A stretch of 9,848 nt of DNA from Ktedonobacteraceae bacterium (GTDB taxonomy: Bacteria > Chloroflexota > Ktedonobacteria > Ktedonobacterales > Ktedonobacteraceae). The translations under genes were made by a program, and so were the position numbers. Below are positions 7,766 through 9,848 of this stretch, in pieces (the first letter of the stretch is position 1; the number at the start of each line of letters is the position of its first letter). The notes under the pieces are model-generated. The model saw only the letters and a program-made list of their open reading frames with translations, was not told where the DNA came from and searched no databases. The stretch is from assembly GCA_014896635.1 (NCBI GenBank), contig JADBKA010000177.1, positions 1-9,848 on the forward strand, in the 5' to 3' direction.

Positions 7766-7794
7766 TTGACAACTTTTGCGGGCTATGTTATTCT
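7766..7794 (+). promoter_or_regulatory. Strong sigma70-type promoter upstream of the pseudokinase
   Basis: A perfect -35 TTGACA (7766-7771), an exact 17-bp spacer, and TATTCT (7789-7794, 4 of 6) preceded by TGT, making an extended -10. It is the best promoter match in the window, with a predicted start near 7801. It begins 20 bp after the comM stop. Confidence 0.7.
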
Positions 7795-7804
7795 CTATTT
7801 TGTG

Positions 7805-7816
7805 GAACAAAAGTTC
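7805..7816 (+). promoter_or_regulatory. GAAC-N4-GTTC palindrome at the start site, LexA-box-like operator
   Basis: GAACAAAAGTTC is a perfect inverted repeat with a 4-nt AAAA centre. The GAAC-N4-GTTC core is that of LexA/DinR SOS boxes in Bacillus and Actinobacteria (CGAACRNRYGTTCG), but the outer C/G pair is missing (G before, A after). It sits about 10 bp after the -10, a normal operator position. Another dimeric repressor could be the true binder. Confidence 0.4.
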
Positions 7817-7873
7817 AAAACTAAATACGCTCTCCCACTTCCTCAAAGCCTTCCTCTTTGTACTCTCCTGGTG

Positions 7874-8012
7874 GCGGTCGGGTTTCTCCTCTCTCCCTCC
7901 CCGACCGCTGGGTGGGGGGCCCCCATAGGTGTTAACTTAGCAGAAAGAGGGTCCAGGAGGCCAGCACGGCCCTGGAGGGGTTTGCGGGTCCCCACAAAGT
8001 GGGGTGGGTTTT
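7874..8012. repeat. GC-rich stem-loop cluster, possible dispersed intergenic element
   Basis: Three inverted repeats follow each other: GCGGTCGGG/CCCGACCGC (7874-7882 with 7900-7908, 9 bp), TCCAG..GGCC/GGCC..CTGGA (7952-7976, with a 2-nt bulge), and CCCCAC-AAA-GTGGGG (7990-8004) followed by TGGGTTTTCC. G- and C-runs separate them (for example GGGGGGCCCCC near 7914-7924). The segment differs in texture from the flanking DNA and no protein is recognisable in it, which suggests a non-coding repeat. The last hairpin could attenuate transcription from the upstream promoter. Confidence 0.45.
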
Positions 8013-8083
8013 CCCCAATCATCAGTATCCAGGTGGATTTGATATTATGTACTATCCACAAGTCCTATTGCAGGCGTGTCAGA

Positions 8084-8112
8084 TTGACTCACGTTGATTT
8101 GCTTTGTAGACT
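8084..8112 (+). promoter_or_regulatory. Second candidate promoter, closer to the pseudokinase
   Basis: TTGACT (5 of 6), an exact 17-bp spacer, then TAGACT (4 of 6). The start near 8119 would give a leader of about 166 nt. It lies downstream of the stem-loop cluster, so the gene could be expressed independently of the first promoter. Confidence 0.45.
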
Positions 8113-8284
8113 TTCCCTTAGATCAGAGGAATCTCGAATAGAAAGGGGACGAGATCTCCCGGCATTTAAGGGCAGGAAAATCTTTTTGTTGGCAGAGAGA
8201 TCCTGCTCTGTCTTGCTCCTACAGGCCAGCGCGTGCCGGGGGGAGGAAGCCTCCAGAGTAATCTGTACAAAGAGAGAAGCTGTT

Positions 8285-9848
8285 ATGCAGATACGAGCGA
8301 TAGATAGTTTTGCTGGTCAGACCCTGGGCAAATATCATGTGGAACGCCTGCTGGGGCGGGGGCGTTTGAGTGTGGTCTATCTCGCGCGAGATGTCACTTC
8401 ACAGCGAATAGAAGCTCTGGCGTTTTATTTCGTGCCGGATCATTTCCCGCCGGAAGCGCGCAACCGTTTCCTGGCACGCTTTCTGAAGGAGGCTGCGGCT
8501 GTTAGTTTGCTCAGACATCCCCATATTCTCTCTATTAGTGGCTATGGGGAGAGCGGTGGTAATCCCTACCTGGTTACGCCTTACCTGACGAATGGCTCGC
8601 TTGCTAACGTACTGCGGCAACGGGGACGCCTTCCACATCCAGAGGTACTGGCCGTGCTGGAACAGGTGGCAGCAGCCCTCGAATATGCGCACAGCAAAGG
8701 GCTGGTACATGGTGCGCTGAAACCTGCCAATATTGTACTGAGTAGTAAGCATGCCTTGCTGGTGTCCGGCTTCGGCCTGATGCGCATGCTCCAGATGAAA
8801 GGGATTGTGGGCAGTAATCAACCTGAGGCTCATCTGTTAAATGTTGCTGGAACTCCCCTGGCAGCTCTTGAGTATGTCTCACCTGAGATGGTCCAGGGAT
8901 TGAAGGTGGATAGTCGTGCTGACGTTTACTCGCTCGGTGCGATTAGCTTTGAGCTGTTATGCGGCAAACCTCCATTTTCCGGTACTGATCCCCTGGATGT
9001 TGCCAGGCAGCGCCTCAGTCGTCCCGTTCCATCGCTACGTGCGCTCTATCCTGATATTCCGATAGCCCTTGAATCGGTGATAAATCAGGCATTAGAACGC
9101 GACCCGCAGAGGCGCTTCCAGCACGTCAGCGAGCTGGTTGAGGCGTTTCGCCAGGTCTCGCAGGGGGCTTCAGGTGCGCCGGGGGCGAGGGAGCGTCTCA
9201 ATCTCGGCATCTACGATGGAGAATCGCCGGTGCATACTGACGAATTGCCGCTGTCTGCCACATTCCCCGGCTCCGCAAGTACACGGCAGTTGCAGGATAC
9301 GCCCGCCGACGGCTATCCCGCGACGAACTGGCAACTGGTGCCACCAATTGTTAGCGGCAAACTCCCTGCGATTACTCCATCTCAAGACGAGCAGCGCCAG
9401 CCAGCAACTACAGGAGAGCACACACCGGGCGAGGAAAACTGGCAGTTGATTCCGCCGGTCATTACTGGTGGCCTGCCTTCTGTCAGAGTGTCGATCCCTT
9501 CACAGTCGCTCGCTAAGAAGGGGGCAAAGCCGGCAGCCCCGCCTCAACCGGCTCAAACTCCTCATTCCGTACGTTCCAAACGATCCGTGCCGCCTGCACC
9601 GCAGGATATGCCGCCTGTACAGGCACAGGTGCCGCAGGCTCGTTCTGTGCAGGAAGAAGACTCACCGGGTAGCTCGTCTATGCAAACCGTCGCACAGGCC
9701 GTGTCAGAACCGACTCACAAAGCGTCTGGAGCCGGAACAATGCGACCGTTTGACTGGTGGTCCATGCCCGGTCCGACCGATGCATCTATTTATGGGCGCC
9801 CTGCCGAGGCTGCTCCTGCCAGGACGGCACAGCCTGCCGACGCCAGTG
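8285..9848 (+). CDS. Hanks-type pseudokinase with Pro/Ala-rich tail, 3' end missing
   Basis: 521 residues are visible, open to the right edge. Residues 16-290 form a Ser/Thr kinase fold: glycine loop LGRGRLSVVY at 23-32, alpha-C glutamate E69, HGALKPAN at 142-149, SGFG at 161-164, SPE at 199-201, SRADVYSLG at 210-218 and RDPQRRF at 272-278. The catalytic set is lost: the beta3 strand (ALAFYFV, 44-50) has no lysine, HRD is HGA (Ala144) and DFG is GFG (Gly162). K146, N149, D213 and R277 remain, so the fold is probably kept while phosphotransfer is not. A scaffold, sensor or allosteric role is inferred. The tail (from about 291) is rich in Pro, Ala and Gln, probably disordered, and carries two NWQL[VI]PP repeats. 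No membrane segment is seen before the edge. The start is ATG 8285 with a modest GAGAG site. The frame is intact, with no sign of decay into a pseudogene. Confidence 0.88.
   Translation, partial: MQIRAIDSFAGQTLGKYHVERLLGRGRLSVVYLARDVTSQRIEALAFYFVPDHFPPEARNRFLARFLKEAAAVSLLRHPHILSISGYGESGGNPYLVTPYLTNGSLANVLRQRGRLPHPEVLAVLEQVAAALEYAHSKGLVHGALKPANIVLSSKHALLVSGFGLMRMLQMKGIVGSNQPEAHLLNVAGTPLAALEYVSPEMVQGLKVDSRADVYSLGAISFELLCGKPPFSGTDPLDVARQRLSRPVPSLRALYPDIPIALESVINQALERDPQRRFQHVSELVEAFRQVSQGASGAPGARERLNLGIYDGESPVHTDELPLSATFPGSASTRQLQDTPADGYPATNWQLVPPIVSGKLPAITPSQDEQRQPATTGEHTPGEENWQLIPPVITGGLPSVRVSIPSQSLAKKGAKPAAPPQPAQTPHSVRSKRSVPPAPQDMPPVQAQVPQARSVQEEDSPGSSSMQTVAQAVSEPTHKASGAGTMRPFDWWSMPGPTDASIYGRPAEAAPARTAQPADAS
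9326..9376 (+). repeat. Tail motif NWQLVPP, copy 1 (inside the pseudokinase gene)
   Basis: Encodes residues 348-364, NWQLVPPIVSGKLPAIT. It pairs with a second copy 37 residues later; 9 of 17 positions are identical and several others are conservative (V/I, I/V, S/T). Confidence 0.75.
9437..9487 (+). repeat. Tail motif NWQLIPP, copy 2 (inside the pseudokinase gene)
   Basis: Encodes residues 385-401, NWQLIPPVITGGLPSVR. Codons differ from copy 1 at many synonymous sites (CAACTGGTG against CAGTTGATT), so the motif is kept at protein level rather than being a fresh DNA duplication. Confidence 0.75.

Larger units (their letters stand above)
7746..8284 (+). other. 539-bp intergenic leader region upstream of the pseudokinase
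   Basis: No convincing gene. From left to right it contains a near-consensus promoter with a palindrome at its start site, a stem-loop-rich GC segment (about 7870-8012), a shorter inverted repeat (GTGGAT/ATCCAC, 8033-8059), a second promoter (8084-8112) and a small GGAGG-AAG-CCTCC hairpin (8242-8254). A 16-codon frame begins at 8047 after AGGTGG but overlaps the second promoter; I do not call it a gene. No riboswitch or tRNA fold was recognised. Confidence 0.65.

Noticed and set aside
7843..8061. 72-codon minus-strand frame in the intergenic region
   Set aside because: It runs through the stem-loop cluster and has a Pro/Gly/Arg-rich composition dictated by the palindromes; more likely a by-product of the repeat than a protein.
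8047..8097. 16-codon plus-strand frame after AGGTGG, a possible leader peptide
   Set aside because: Too short to judge, no residue run or attenuator structure follows it, and it overlaps the second promoter.
8399..8882. Minus-strand frames inside the pseudokinase gene
   Set aside because: They are shadows of a clear kinase-fold frame on the plus strand.
8285..9848. The idea that the kinase-fold gene is a decaying pseudogene
   Set aside because: The frame is open for over 1.5 kb, structural residues are kept, and substitutions are confined to catalytic sites rather than scattered; loss of function by decay would show stops or frameshifts.

Overview
The window looks like chromosomal DNA from a moderately GC-rich, multicellular-type soil bacterium. 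My best guess is Chloroflexota, class Ktedonobacteria. This is an inference from gene content (a Hanks-type kinase-fold protein with a long Pro/Ala-rich tail, a soluble P450, DUF2277, a Tm-1-like/TIM-barrel pair) and from the mix of sigma70-type promoters, often with extended -10 elements. No rRNA or marker gene is present to settle it. I saw no tRNA, CRISPR array, transposase or phage gene.

Left block (1-2763, minus strand). Three genes form a tight operon. A Tm-1-like (UPF0261) protein overlaps by 4 nt with a TIM-barrel protein of the phosphoenolpyruvate-hydrolase-like family, and 21 nt later comes a left-handed beta-helix acyl/nucleotidyltransferase-like gene that runs off the left edge. 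The first two correspond to the two halves of the plant Tm-1 protein. The operon has an extended -10 promoter (TGATATAAT) and a leader of about 290 nt. This leader contains an exact 29-bp direct repeat that carries the ribosome binding site, with a GC-rich palindrome between the copies.

Middle block (2733-6104). A cytochrome P450 and a DUF2277 protein lie on the minus strand. An EntS-like MFS exporter is transcribed divergently. A hairpin sits just after the P450 stop. The P450 and exporter may handle a small molecule, but no biosynthetic enzyme or redox partner is in view.

Right block (6105-9848, plus strand). A complete ComM/YifB AAA+ protein is followed by a 539-bp intergenic region. That region has a near-consensus promoter with a GAAC-N4-GTTC palindrome at its start site, a GC-rich stem-loop segment that looks like a dispersed repeat, and a second promoter. 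It leads to a large kinase-fold gene that is cut by the right edge. This is the most unusual gene in the window: the fold is well preserved, but the beta3 lysine, the HRD aspartate and the DFG aspartate are all replaced. It is therefore predicted to be a pseudokinase with a Pro/Ala-rich tail bearing a duplicated NWQL[VI]PP motif.
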